Shown one piece after another: positions 19,194 to 26,428 of a stretch of DNA of 64,000 nucleotides. The translations under genes and the position numbers were made by a program. How positions within the stretch are numbered: the stretch's first letter is position 1; every line of letters begins with the position of its first letter. The notes below the pieces were generated by a model. It did no database searches, had not been told where the DNA came from, and saw only the letters and a list, made by a program, of their open reading frames with translations. Origin of the DNA: Clostridiales bacterium (lineage in GTDB: Bacteria > Bacillota > Dethiobacteria > Dethiobacterales > Dethiobacteraceae); contig JAGXRM010000055.1 of the NCBI GenBank assembly GCA_018335855.1, positions 32,009 through 96,008 on the forward strand, written 5' to 3'.

Positions 19194-19370
19194 GTGCCTC
19201 ACTGGGTGAAAGTATCAGGGCCAGATAAGGTTGCAGCTATTGAAAAATATCTTCGAGACGAAGATTCACTTAGTCATATAGCCACTCAGCTAGGTGTCCG
19301 TGTGCCATCCATCAGAAAATGGCTTAACAAGTATCAATCATTAGGTCCTGACAGCCTGCTTAATCAATGA
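19194..19370 (+). mobile_element. IS3-type transposase OrfA fragment
   Basis: 58 codons starting GTG 19194 (AAGGATGAG upstream): PHWVKVSGPDKVAAIEKYLR, then LSHIATQLGVRVPSIRKWLNKY, the helix-turn-helix at the N-terminus of IS150/IS3-type OrfA. The normal protein continues far longer with a second helical region and an OrfB. Here it stops at TGA 19368-19370 and directly abuts an unrelated gene fragment (NrfA). No terminal inverted repeats or target duplication were found. It is the scar of an insertion followed by deletion. Confidence 0.65.
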
Positions 19371-19632
19371 AATTGGCCGCCAGGAAATGCGAACCTTGGT
19401 CTGCGCCCAGTGCCATGTTACCTACTACCTCGACCCTAAAACAGCAGAGGTCAAAATCCCCTGGTCGCAAGAACCAAATATAAATGCGGTTGAAAACTAC
19501 TTTTCTGCCTCTCTTTTCCGCGAATGGACACATACCATGACCGAGGCTGATTTAGTTAAGCTACGCCATCAGGACTACGAATTTTTCCTGGGCAGTAATC
19601 ATTTTGAGGCCGGCGTAACCTGTGTCGATTAG
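19369..19632 (+). pseudogene. Internal fragment of cytochrome c nitrite reductase NrfA
   Basis: The frame gives RQEMRTLVCAQCHVTYYL, then KIPWSQEP, EWTHTMTEADLVKLRHQDYE and FFLGSNHFEAGVTCVD. This is the central region of NrfA, the pentahaem enzyme that reduces nitrite to ammonium: CAQCH is a haem site, and H-x-x-YEFF with the following G-S-x-H segment are family landmarks. The next haem motif should start at the point where the frame stops (GVTC.. normally continues to CHMP). Both ends are missing: the 5' side abuts the IS fragment, the 3' side the ribosome site of the next gene. It cannot be functional. Confidence 0.85.
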
Positions 19633-19661
19633 GACACCTTACTAAGTAAAGGGAGGTATAA

Positions 19662-20177
19662 ATGATGTTGCGAGACGCTTATGAGCTCATGAAATTACTC
19701 CCAATTGGGACTGAGGCTGTGAAATTCGAACTCAAGGATATTTTTGGAAATATAGTTACACTAGACGATTTTTTGGGTAAGTATTGGGTAGTGCTGGAGT
19801 TTGGCTCCTTCACGTGACCTCCCTTCCGGAGCCAGATGGCTCCCATGGAGAGCGTAGCCGCTGAATTAAAATCAAAGCCCGTACGATTTTTAATCATTTA
19901 CACTCGTGAAGCCCACCCCGGCCAATATAATTTTAAGCATATTCCTCAACACTGCAACATAGAAGACAAGAGCAAGATGGCAGCAATGCTTCAACAAGAA
20001 ACTGGCTTGGAAAACAGAACCATATTGATTGATGATATTAATGATTCTGTAACGAGAACGTATCGGGGATTTCCCAACAAGGCGTATATCATTGGCCTTA
20101 ACGGCAAAATAGTTTACGCCGATCGCTGGGCTTCTGCCGATAGAATCAGTAAAGAGGTACACAGTCTCTTGAAATAA
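19662..20177 (+). CDS. Deiodinase-like thioredoxin-fold selenoprotein
   Basis: Reading the TGA at 19815-19817 (codon 52) as selenocysteine gives 171 residues. The region around it, EFGSFT-U-PPFRSQM, has the F-G-S-x-T-U-P-P-F motif seen in iodothyronine deiodinases and their bacterial relatives. After it come a helix, VRFLIIYTREAHPGQYNF (deiodinase-like YxxEAHxxD position, here HPGQ), a cis-Pro loop (FPNKAYIIGLNGKIVY) and a C-terminal helix. So the fold is peroxiredoxin/thioredoxin-like with one Sec. ATG 19662 is preceded by GGGAGG; the part after the TGA has no usable start of its own. SECIS-like hairpin at 19828-19843. Substrate unknown; bacterial members are likely peroxide or thiol reductases. 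No signal peptide. Ended by the hairpin at 20267-20297. Confidence 0.85.
19828..19843 (+). promoter_or_regulatory. Putative SECIS hairpin of deiodinase-like gene
   Basis: GGAGCC-AGAT-GGCTCC, 6-bp perfect stem, G second in the loop, loop starting 17 bases after the TGA at 19815-19817. Confidence 0.65.
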
Positions 20178-20266
20178 CTATAAACAAGTAACTGACTATG
20201 CTCAGGAACATTACAGTGAATAATTACCAAAAGCATCTCTGAATTTACAAATTTCATAATGAAAAG

Positions 20267-20297
20267 CAAAGTGGGCTTTAATTCGTAGCCCACTTTG
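20267..20297 (+). terminator. Terminator after the deiodinase-like gene
   Basis: CAAAGTGGGCT (20267-20277) and complement (20287-20297) with a 9-base loop. The T tract is short and broken (TGTGTATTTATT). Confidence 0.6.
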
Positions 20298-20397
20298 TGT
20301 ATTTATTAAATGTATAAGAGGTTTTCATTTATAATTTCCACAGAATAAGTTAAGCGAAAACATCAATAATAAATATAATAAGGGAAGGTGATTTTCT

Positions 20398-21507
20398 TTG
20401 AAGATGTTTACTGCCAAAAGAGCTGCTTTACTTATACTGGTTGCAGGGATTATTTTTTTTGTATCCTCCCTGCTCTTAAATGATACCCGGGGGCAAAAGG
20501 AACCGGATGATCCAAATATTCCTGAAGAAGAACAGCAAGCTCTGGATAAATTTTTTCTAAACCTTAAATCAGGAGGGCCCTCTAAAGATGGAATTCCCCC
20601 TATTGAAAACCCCAATTATCTATCCATAACTGACGCCGATGAAAATATTGATGATAATGAGGTCGTATTTGTTGTTGAATCTAGTGATGGTGTTTTTATT
20701 TATCGTCAGCGAATTCTTGCCTGGCATGAAATCGTAAATGAAACGTTTTCAGGGGAGAAGATGAGCATTACCTACTGCCCCTTGACTGGTTCTGCTGTAG
20801 GCTTTAAGGGGGCTGTTTCCAGAGGGGAAACCACCTTTGGAACATCGGGTAAGCTTTTAAACAGTAACTTGGTGATGTATGACCGGTTAACAGGCAGCTA
20901 TATTCCTCAGTTGCTGGGAAAGGCTATCAATGGGAACTTAAAGGGAGAAAGACTGGATGAATTTCCAATTATCTGGACTAGGTGGTTTAAAGCAAAATCA
21001 TTTTATGAAGAAGCCCAGGTTTTATCAGAAAAGACAGGTTTTATCAGAAATTATCGAGGGGATCCTTATGGCTCATATCTGGAAAAAAACAATTACTATG
21101 ATAGCGGTGGAGCTTTATTTCCCGTCATGCATCAAGATAACAGATTTGAGCCAAAAGAAGTTGTCATGGCTGGAAGAGTAAATGAAACACCTTTTGCTAT
21201 TTTAAAGCAAAAGATTAGGAGCGAAAAAGTGATGAACCTGGAACTTGAAAACATCCCATTGGTCGCTCTTTATGATGGGGAGCTGGATACGGTGAGAATT
21301 TTTAGAAGAATGGATCAGGATCAAACGTTAACCTTTAGATTTGAAAACGGTGATTTTCTTGATGAAAATACCATGTCAATATGGAATGAAAGAGGAGCAG
21401 CGGTGGAAGGACAACAGCAAGGCGCCCAGCTGGAAGCTATAAATTCTTTTGACGTAATGTGGTTTGCCTGGGTTGCATTTCACCCTGAAACAGAAGTTTA
21501 TGAATAG
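20398..21507 (+). CDS. DUF3179 membrane-anchored protein
   Basis: 369 residues with an N-terminal signal anchor (AALLILVAGIIFFVSSLLL). The core fits DUF3179: VVFVVESSDGVFIYRQRILAWHEIVNE, SITYCPLTGSAVGF with its conserved C-P-L, FGTSGKLLNSNLVMYDR and W...G (here a SYIPQLLGKAINGNLKG stretch), and a conserved C-terminal FDVMWFAW. The function of DUF3179 is not known. TTG 20398 sits 7-8 bases from GGAAGGTG and is favoured over ATG 20404. The next gene overlaps its last 8 bases, so the two are translationally coupled. Base composition is AT-richer than the flanking genes. Confidence 0.82.
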   Translation: MKMFTAKRAALLILVAGIIFFVSSLLLNDTRGQKEPDDPNIPEEEQQALDKFFLNLKSGGPSKDGIPPIENPNYLSITDADENIDDNEVVFVVESSDGVFIYRQRILAWHEIVNETFSGEKMSITYCPLTGSAVGFKGAVSRGETTFGTSGKLLNSNLVMYDRLTGSYIPQLLGKAINGNLKGERLDEFPIIWTRWFKAKSFYEEAQVLSEKTGFIRNYRGDPYGSYLEKNNYYDSGGALFPVMHQDNRFEPKEVVMAGRVNETPFAILKQKIRSEKVMNLELENIPLVALYDGELDTVRIFRRMDQDQTLTFRFENGDFLDENTMSIWNERGAAVEGQQQGAQLEAINSFDVMWFAWVAFHPETEVYE

Positions 21508-22066
21508 GAACAATAGTTTGCACAAAATACGCAATATCTTAAAAAATAAAAGTGCATTAATTCCTGGAATAGTTATAGGTACTGTTTATTTTATTCTATA
21601 CCTGATAAGCATAAATCACTTGTTCTTAGCAGTTGGTGAATTTGAGATAGCTGTGATTGATAATCCTGGATCGAAATTTTTTACAATGAGAGCGCCTTTT
21701 TTATGGGAACCGATTGCCTCGATTTCATTCTTTGGGTTAAAGCTCTTTATTGCCCCTTTAAATATACTAATAGGGGTACTCCTTTCTCTGATGGTGATGC
21801 TAAATATAGCGGTGGCCGTTTTTAGCTATCGATGCAAAAGATCTTGCCGCACCAACTTAGGCTACTCCTTTGCCGGCTTTTTGCCGGCTATGCTCACTGG
21901 TTTCGCCTGTTGTGCACCAACTTTTGTCATTGCTCTGGCACCAGTGCTGTCTTCCTTTACGGTATTCTTTGTTTCACTTCAGCCGTTTTTAATCCCATTC
22001 AGTGTAGCAGTTATGACTCTGGGTTTGCTCTGGAGCCTATCGAGAATAACTGAACTTAATATCTAA
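21500..22066 (+). CDS. Multi-pass membrane protein, unknown
   Basis: 188 residues with about five hydrophobic segments (ALIPGIVIGTVYFILYLISI, AAPLNILIGVLLSLMVML-like, GFLPAMLTGFACCAPTFVIALAP, SFTVFFVSLQPFLIPFSVAVM). A CCAP motif lies in one helix and CKRSC in the loop before it, so Cys pairs may bind metal or act in redox. The start ATG 21500 overlaps the DUF3179 stop; this tight coupling suggests a joint function. I do not recognise the family beyond this. Confidence 0.65.
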   Translation: MNRNNSLHKIRNILKNKSALIPGIVIGTVYFILYLISINHLFLAVGEFEIAVIDNPGSKFFTMRAPFLWEPIASISFFGLKLFIAPLNILIGVLLSLMVMLNIAVAVFSYRCKRSCRTNLGYSFAGFLPAMLTGFACCAPTFVIALAPVLSSFTVFFVSLQPFLIPFSVAVMTLGLLWSLSRITELNI

Positions 22067-22163
22067 CATAATCTATATTTTAACAGGGCCTCTTTTCTGT
22101 TTGTTATCTCTTGTTTTACTTTTTCCAATCCAAAGCATTTCGAGGAACATTTTCAGTTGACTA

Positions 22164-22895
22164 TCATAATTGAACAGGTAGTTTTTTAATGCTACCCGGT
22201 GATTCGATATCCTGCAATGCCTGTAAAGCCATGGTAACTACACGAGTTTGTGTTTCCACGTCAAAAGCCTTACCGGTAACTCTTCCCAGAGGAAAATTAA
22301 CATGTACTGCTCTGGGAACCCGGATTTTTGCGGTTAATCCCTGCATTAATGTTATACTCACAGTAATGAGACCGGCTGTTTCCAGTTCCCGCTGAATCAA
22401 TCCCACCGATTGATGGCACAGCGGTCAGCCTGGAGTAAGTAAAACTATATCAGTTTCTTGTTTTAATAGTTCCCGGGCTACTTTGCCTGCATTGGCAATC
22501 AGTGTTTCATGCAGGGCATTAAGGATAAAGCCCATAAACCCATAATTTGTTGCAGAGATTCCTTTAATAAAGCCGGACTGCACCAGTTCCTCAAGTCTTG
22601 TTATGGGGAAGACACAATTAATATCTTTATCTGCGTCAGTATGGTCATAATGAGTGTGAGTGATTAGATAGTCCTCTAGTGGCGCTTTAGCCGAAACTTC
22701 CCGAAAGGAAGCATCCCCCTTTTTTGCCTTGACATCAAAGGGTGCCTGATTCTTTAAATGCACGCCAGCGGTAGTAACAAGGGCGACGCGACATTCGTTT
22801 AGAGTTTTTTGCAGGGGCTGCCACGGTACTTCTTTGCCCGTGTTATCAACTATAAATGGTTTAACAAGCTTCTGTGTCAAATTTTGTTTTAACAT
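22164..22895 (-). CDS. GrdB/PrdB-like selenoprotein (reductase subunit family), gene 1
   Basis: Reading TGA 22425-22427 (codon 157) as Sec gives 243 residues. The N-terminal half has RVALVTTAGVHLKNQAPFDV, ISHTHYDHTDADKDIN-type motif (here ITHTHYDHTDADKDINCVFP) and GFMGFI; the active site is LLTPG-U-PLC-HQSVGLI, a U-x-x-C redox pair; the C-terminal half has VSITL and RVPRAVHVNFPLG. This is the family of glycine/sarcosine/betaine reductase component B and D-proline reductase PrdB, in its short form, in which the substrate is mostly unknown. ATG 22895 is placed 11 bases after GAAGGG; ATG 22907 touches that site. SECIS at 22389-22424 is excellent. No GrdA or proprotein partner is adjacent. Confidence 0.9.
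22389..22424 (-). promoter_or_regulatory. SECIS hairpin of GrdB/PrdB-like gene 1
   Basis: Two-part stem starting right after the TGA: CCGCTG pairs with CAGCGG, and the inner ATCAATC pairs with GATTGAT around a GGTGG loop (G first). The clearest SECIS candidate in the window. Confidence 0.8.
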
Positions 22896-23046
22896 ATATT
22901 CTCTCATCCCTTCAAGTTACTATCCTGCCTGGGAAAGCGGGATATACTGCACAGAGGACTTTCTTTGCGGATGCTGCGGAGCATTATATTGTACAGTTGT
23001 AGTATTATAGTTTGGTCATAGTCTTATACAAGTTCTTACATACATT

Positions 23047-23778
23047 CTATGATGGAAGCATCTGCTTTTCCCGCCAATAGATTAGCACCAAAATTACGGC
23101 AAAAAGAACGATACTTGAAAACTGGGCAGTATTGAAGACAACAAAAGTAGGTTCACTGCGGAAGTAATCGATAAAAGAACGGGCGGCAAAATACCCGGCG
23201 AGATAGGTCAGGAACAGCTGCCCTTCTCTTACCCTGTCTCTCAGATACCAGAGGACAAAGAAGATAAGCAGTGTAGCTATCATCGTATACAGCGGGATAT
23301 TGTGATAGGGCACGCCGCCAACCAGCCTCGGCCAGGGCGCCGATGGCGCATGCAGGCCGTAGACATCGCAACCGAGTCGGGCGATTGCTTCCCCCAGGGC
23401 GAGGGATGGGGCGAAAACATCAGCCATGGCCCAAAATTTAACTTTCCGGCGGCGGACAAACCAGATTGCGACCAACACTCCTCCGGTAAGACCGCCCAGA
23501 AAAGCCAGGCCGCCTTCGTGAATACGGAAAAGATAGAGGGGGTCAGCGAGAAAAAGATTGAAATTCAACAACACGGAGAGAATGCGGGAACCGACGACGG
23601 CTCCGACAACCGCGTAAATGGCAAACTCGAAGATCAGATCCGGTTCAATTTTTTTGGCAATGGCACGACGGTGGGCAAGGGCCAGCCCAACTAAAATAGC
23701 AGCAACCAACCCCAATCCGTAAAGATGGAAAGTCAATGGCCCAAGGTAAAATGAGGGCTCCACATAATTCAGAAGCAT
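23047..23778 (-). CDS. Prolipoprotein diacylglyceryl transferase-like protein (Lgt family)
   Basis: 243 residues, about seven hydrophobic helices. Lgt attaches a diacylglyceryl group to the lipobox Cys of prelipoproteins. Visible family features: LTFHLYGLGLVAAILVGL near the N-terminus, GAVVGSRI, EGGLAFLGGLTGGVL, and ALGEAIARLGCDVYG, which replaces the canonical G-R-x-G-N/C-F-x-N-G signature but keeps the Arg. The divergence from the signature suggests a paralogue beside a housekeeping Lgt elsewhere. ATG 23778 has AAAGGAG upstream and overlaps the truncated ccdA by 10 bases. Third gene of the operon begun by the seleno-thioredoxin, so it may serve that module. Confidence 0.85.
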   Translation of the reverse strand: MLLNYVEPSFYLGPLTFHLYGLGLVAAILVGLALAHRRAIAKKIEPDLIFEFAIYAVVGAVVGSRILSVLLNFNLFLADPLYLFRIHEGGLAFLGGLTGGVLVAIWFVRRRKVKFWAMADVFAPSLALGEAIARLGCDVYGLHAPSAPWPRLVGGVPYHNIPLYTMIATLLIFFVLWYLRDRVREGQLFLTYLAGYFAARSFIDYFRSEPTFVVFNTAQFSSIVLFAVILVLIYWREKQMLPS

Positions 23779-24203
23779 CTGTTCATCTCCTTTGCACTAG
23801 AACTATTGTACCCTTTTACATTTAACGGAACCTTCTTAATTCCCGGCATTGAAAAAGTTAAAACTCCCAAAAGGTGTAACCCCATTACTATTGCCACCAC
23901 AGCCAGAAGGTAATACCACCCGGCCCCAATCCGGCCAAAAAAGAGGCCAAAATAAGAGGCAATAAAACCGAGAATGGCAAAAGTCACAGCCAAGCCTGTC
24001 ACAAACGACAGCGACATCAAAAAACCTTTTATTCTTGACCCTTCGCTGTAGCCGCCGATGTAGCCGACCATAACAGGTGTCATTGACAAAATGCAGGGGC
24101 TAAAACTTGTAACTAAGCCGCCTGCAAAAACGATCACGTAAGTGAGAATAGACGTGTTTGCAAGGGAATTTGGTATAATTTCAGAGAAAAACAGATCCAG
24201 CAA
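23769..24203 (-). CDS. Truncated CcdA-like thiol-disulfide transporter
   Basis: 144 residues. VIVFAGGLVTSFSPCILSMTPVMVGYIGG is the first helix of CcdA with its S-P-C motif, followed by two more helices (LMSLSFVTGLAVTFAILGFIAS and YYLLAVVAIVMGLHLLGVL). CcdA normally has six helices in two similar halves, each with an essential Cys; here only the first half is present and the frame ends after KVPLNVKGYNSSS at the lgt start. CcdA passes electrons from cytosolic thioredoxin to outward-facing thioredoxin-like proteins, and the upstream gene is exactly such a protein. Either a deletion destroyed it or a half-size form dimerises; deletion is more likely given the many truncated genes here. Confidence 0.75.
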   Translation of the reverse strand: MLDLFFSEIIPNSLANTSILTYVIVFAGGLVTSFSPCILSMTPVMVGYIGGYSEGSRIKGFLMSLSFVTGLAVTFAILGFIASYFGLFFGRIGAGWYYLLAVVAIVMGLHLLGVLTFSMPGIKKVPLNVKGYNSSSAKEMNRCF

Positions 24204-24224
24204 AACTACCTCACCTCAATAGGC

Positions 24225-24662
24225 TTAATTATCCAGAATTTGTGCTATTCTGCTCTCTATATTGCCTTTTGTCAAAACCCCTGTATCGTTTGCAACAATT
24301 TCACCATTGCTGTCAATATAGAAAAATGCCGGGATGTATCTAACCATGAATTCATTCGCCATGCGGTTGCCTTCCTGATCGCCAACATCGACAATAACAA
24401 AAACAACTTGATCTTCATACTTCTCTTTAAGAGCCATAACCACGGGCTCCATTAGTTTGCATGTAATTCACCAATCAGCATAAAATTCTACAAATACAGG
24501 TTTTCCTTCGGCCAGTGCCTGTTCATAAAGGGCAATTGGATCAGGTGTAGCGGAAAACTGACTCTCAGTCCGATTCAAAAAAGGAATATATGGTTTTGCC
24601 ATTACACCAACAACCAGTAAGCCTACAAATACCAGGATTAACCGTTTTACACTAGTCTTCAA
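24225..24662 (-). CDS. Membrane-anchored thioredoxin with selenocysteine active site (WUxxC)
   Basis: Reading TGA 24468-24470 (codon 65) as Sec gives 145 residues. An N-terminal anchor (LILVFVGLLVVGVMA) precedes a thioredoxin domain: VFVEFYADW-U-ITC-KLMEPV is the classic F-x-A-x-W-C-x-x-C-K-x-x-x-P motif with the first Cys replaced by Sec; VVFVIVDVGD and YIPAFFYIDSNG (cis-Pro) follow. The Sec replaces the attacking, solvent-exposed residue. TTG 24662 is the start, with GAGAGGAG upstream. Without read-through the anchor and domain would be split at the active site. SECIS-like hairpin at 24431-24449. It heads an operon with ccdA and lgt-like genes and has a BlaI-type operator just upstream. Confidence 0.9.
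24431..24449 (-). promoter_or_regulatory. Putative SECIS hairpin of seleno-thioredoxin
   Basis: GAGCC (24449-24445) pairs with GGCTC (24435-24431) around a 9-base loop CGTGGTTAT with G second. The loop begins about 23 bases after the TGA. Stem is only 5 bp. Confidence 0.5.
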
Positions 24663-24693
24663 GCTCGATTCTCCTCTCGTTTTTATTGCCAGG

Positions 24694-24710
24694 CACTACT
24701 CTTTGTAGTG
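24694..24710. promoter_or_regulatory. BlaI-type operator upstream of seleno-thioredoxin operon
   Basis: CACTAC-TCTTT-GTAGTG, matching the TACTAC/GTAGTA style of BlaI/MecI operators and nearly identical to the operator in front of the blaI-like gene at 26041-26059 (same half-site and 5-base spacer). It lies 32 bases before the TTG start of the seleno-thioredoxin gene. Confidence 0.75.
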
Positions 24711-24734
24711 CAAATCCCGAAAAAAAGAGCAGCG

Positions 24735-25589
24735 TCAGACACAACCCTGCCCAAAACTAATAAGTATACCTGCTAAAAAAAGGAAGGTAGCCGCAATATG
24801 GGCGGGCGGGGCAATTCGAATTTGTCGGTTACCTGATAACAGCTGGGCGATTCGCAAATCGGGTGTTGTATTAGGCTCGATCAACCATACCGGAACTGAG
24901 ATATTTTCCACATCTGAGAACACTTTCAAAAATGCGGATGCCAAATATCTTTTGTCCGGAATCTTGTTCAATGAAGCCTGATCAGCGGCTAATTCTTTAA
25001 ATTGGTCATAGCTGCGAAATAGATACTTTGCTAAAGGCAGAAAGAAAAGGCTCCCTTTTATTGCCCTGCTGATAACCACCTTTAGCGGATCTGAATGGTA
25101 GAGGTGGTACTGTTCATGTAAAAGCACCGCTTCCATTTCAGACATGCTAAACGCGGCTGCGAGCTTGCTCGAAACAACGATTTGCGGACGAGAAAATCCG
25201 TACGTAAAAACCAGGGGAGTGTCACTGTTTATGCATACTGTATGTTTTAGAAGGCCCAACCTGTCTAAGAGCCGGATTAACTCACAGGGTGGAGTCGTTC
25301 TCAATGCTGACAGCTTCCTGTTCAGCCTGAGGAAAGAGAGATACTGTTTCACAGTAAAATAAATAAAAAATGAGATGATGAAAAACAAAGCACCTGTCAG
25401 TAAAAGTAACATTATTTGATTAATCAGGTTATTTTGAATGGCAAAGCCAAGTCTGACAAACTTAAATTTGTAAAATACAGTAAGAAACAAGACTCCCGCA
25501 ACAGCGGCAAAAAGGGCTGTCAACCCGTAAAATGACACCTGTGCTTTAATGTGGGGATGCGAGTAGTCACTCTTTAAATGTATCATCAT
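24735..25589 (-). CDS. M56-family (BlaR1-like) membrane metallopeptidase without sensor domain
   Basis: 284 residues with about four transmembrane segments and a gluzincin motif: AVLLHEQYHLYHSDPLK contains the HExxH zinc site, followed further on by ELAADQASL with the third ligand Glu. This is the core of BlaR1/MecR1, whose protease cuts the BlaI/MecI repressor. The extracellular beta-lactam-sensing penicillin-binding domain (about 250 residues) is absent, so the signal must be different. It overlaps the blaI-like gene by 23 bases, is followed by an operator and then the seleno-thioredoxin gene; all lie on the same strand. Confidence 0.88.
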   Translation of the reverse strand: MMIHLKSDYSHPHIKAQVSFYGLTALFAAVAGVLFLTVFYKFKFVRLGFAIQNNLINQIMLLLLTGALFFIISFFIYFTVKQYLSFLRLNRKLSALRTTPPCELIRLLDRLGLLKHTVCINSDTPLVFTYGFSRPQIVVSSKLAAAFSMSEMEAVLLHEQYHLYHSDPLKVVISRAIKGSLFFLPLAKYLFRSYDQFKELAADQASLNKIPDKRYLASAFLKVFSDVENISVPVWLIEPNTTPDLRIAQLLSGNRQIRIAPPAHIAATFLFLAGILISFGQGCV

Positions 25590-26019
25590 TTTTCATATCC
25601 TTTGAATTTTTAATAAGATCCTCCAAAGCCTTTAAATATTCCGGGCTTGCTTTTTCAAGAGTCTGCACAAAAGAAGCAATTGCATCCTCTCCATATTCAT
25701 GTAAAAGCTCTTCAGTTACTTGCCTGGAAATATCGTTAAGGAAGCACTCCTTTGTTTGCACAGGCAAATAACAGTAAGCTTTTTCACCGGGTTTCTTCTG
25801 AAGAAATCCTTTATCTGACAAACGGTTCATTACAGTCATCACAGTATTAAAGGCAATTGGCCTTTTTAAACTTATGCTTTCCGTAACTTCTTTAATCATC
25901 ACACCTTCTCCCCGGGACCAGGCAACTTCCATGATTTCTGTCTCGAGATCCCCTAAAACCCTGTTAATACCACGCTTTTCAAGATTAAAAGATTGAATTA
26001 GCTTTTTTTTCAAGCGCAT
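25567..26019 (-). CDS. BlaI/MecI/CopY-family repressor
   Basis: 150 residues. LGDLETEIMEVAWSRGEGVMIKEV is the family start, IAFNTVMTVMNRLSDKGFLQKK the recognition helix and wing, and the C-terminal helical part gives the dimer and the cleavage zone (usually Asn-Phe). It represses genes with TACTAC-type dyads. Two such dyads are present: at 26041-26059 in its own promoter and at 24694-24710 before the seleno-thioredoxin operon. Start ATG 26019 (GTG 26022 possible). Inferred role: the repressor is inactivated by the M56 protein on some envelope or thiol stress, and this induces the redox operon. Confidence 0.92.
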   Translation of the reverse strand: MRLKKKLIQSFNLEKRGINRVLGDLETEIMEVAWSRGEGVMIKEVTESISLKRPIAFNTVMTVMNRLSDKGFLQKKPGEKAYCYLPVQTKECFLNDISRQVTEELLHEYGEDAIASFVQTLEKASPEYLKALEDLIKNSKDMKNDDTFKE

Positions 26020-26040
26020 CACCTTTTTATTTAAAGAATA

Positions 26041-26059
26041 ACACTACTATCTGTAGTGT
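26041..26059. promoter_or_regulatory. BlaI-type operator of the blaI-M56 genes
   Basis: ACACTAC-TATCT-GTAGTGT, perfect 7-bp arms. Located just downstream of the -10 box at 26066-26071, so bound repressor would block transcription at the start site. Confidence 0.8.
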
Positions 26060-26065
26060 CACCTT

Positions 26066-26095
26066 AGTATACCTTCATTAACCTAAACAAGTCAA
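26066..26095 (-). promoter_or_regulatory. Sigma-A promoter of the blaI-like gene
   Basis: On the minus strand, TTGACT (26095-26090), 18-base spacer, TATACT (26071-26066). The operator 26041-26059 sits at about +1 to +20. Confidence 0.75.
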
Positions 26096-26153
26096 TTGGA
26101 TAATTTGAAGAGGCTGGGACAACTTTTTTCAGGAGTGTTTTGTAACAAAGCAA

Positions 26154-26190
26154 AGCAGAGAATAACGCATCCGGCTGATGATTCTCTGCT
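26154..26190 (-). terminator. Terminator of the CC-repeat microprotein
   Basis: AGCAGAGAAT arms (26154-26163 and 26181-26190) with a 17-base loop, followed on the minus strand by a T-rich run (TTTGCTTTG). It lies 18 bases after the stop of the gene at 26209-26355. Confidence 0.6.
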
Positions 26191-26208
26191 TAATACAGTC
26201 TCCCTGGA

Positions 26209-26355
26209 CTATGACAAATTTTGCTCTATTTTTTTGCAGCAATCCTTAATCTTTTGCACCTCTTGCTGTACGCTCTGTTGCGAAGTCGCCGCTTCGATCT
26301 TGTTGCAGCAATCTTTTATTTGCTCCGCTTCCTGGTTTACCTGGTTATTAATCAC
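26209..26355 (-). CDS. 48-residue CC-repeat microprotein
   Basis: A small gene starting GTG 26355 behind a perfect AAGGAGGTGAT site and ending TAG 26209, followed by its own terminator. The protein is hydrophilic and helical: two similar units, EQIKDCCNKIEAATS and QKIKDCCKKIEQNLS, each with a K-D-C-C-x-K-I-E core. Spacing suits a coiled coil or helical hairpin with two adjacent Cys pairs. I do not know this family. The Cys pairs could bind metal or be redox-active; position between the redox operon and a second GrdB-like selenoprotein gene is suggestive only. Confidence 0.6.
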   Translation of the reverse strand: MINNQVNQEAEQIKDCCNKIEAATSQQSVQQEVQKIKDCCKKIEQNLS

Positions 26356-26428
26356 ATTATCACCTCCTTCTCCGTGCTAAGCTTATTTTCTTCTGCAGTT
26401 CTTCCCTGGTTGCTTTCAGTAAGTTAAA

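Noticed and set aside
23769..24203. The truncated ccdA ends at a TGA and could in theory read on.
   Set aside because: The next codons in frame do not resemble the second half of CcdA and overlap the lgt start. Not a Sec codon.
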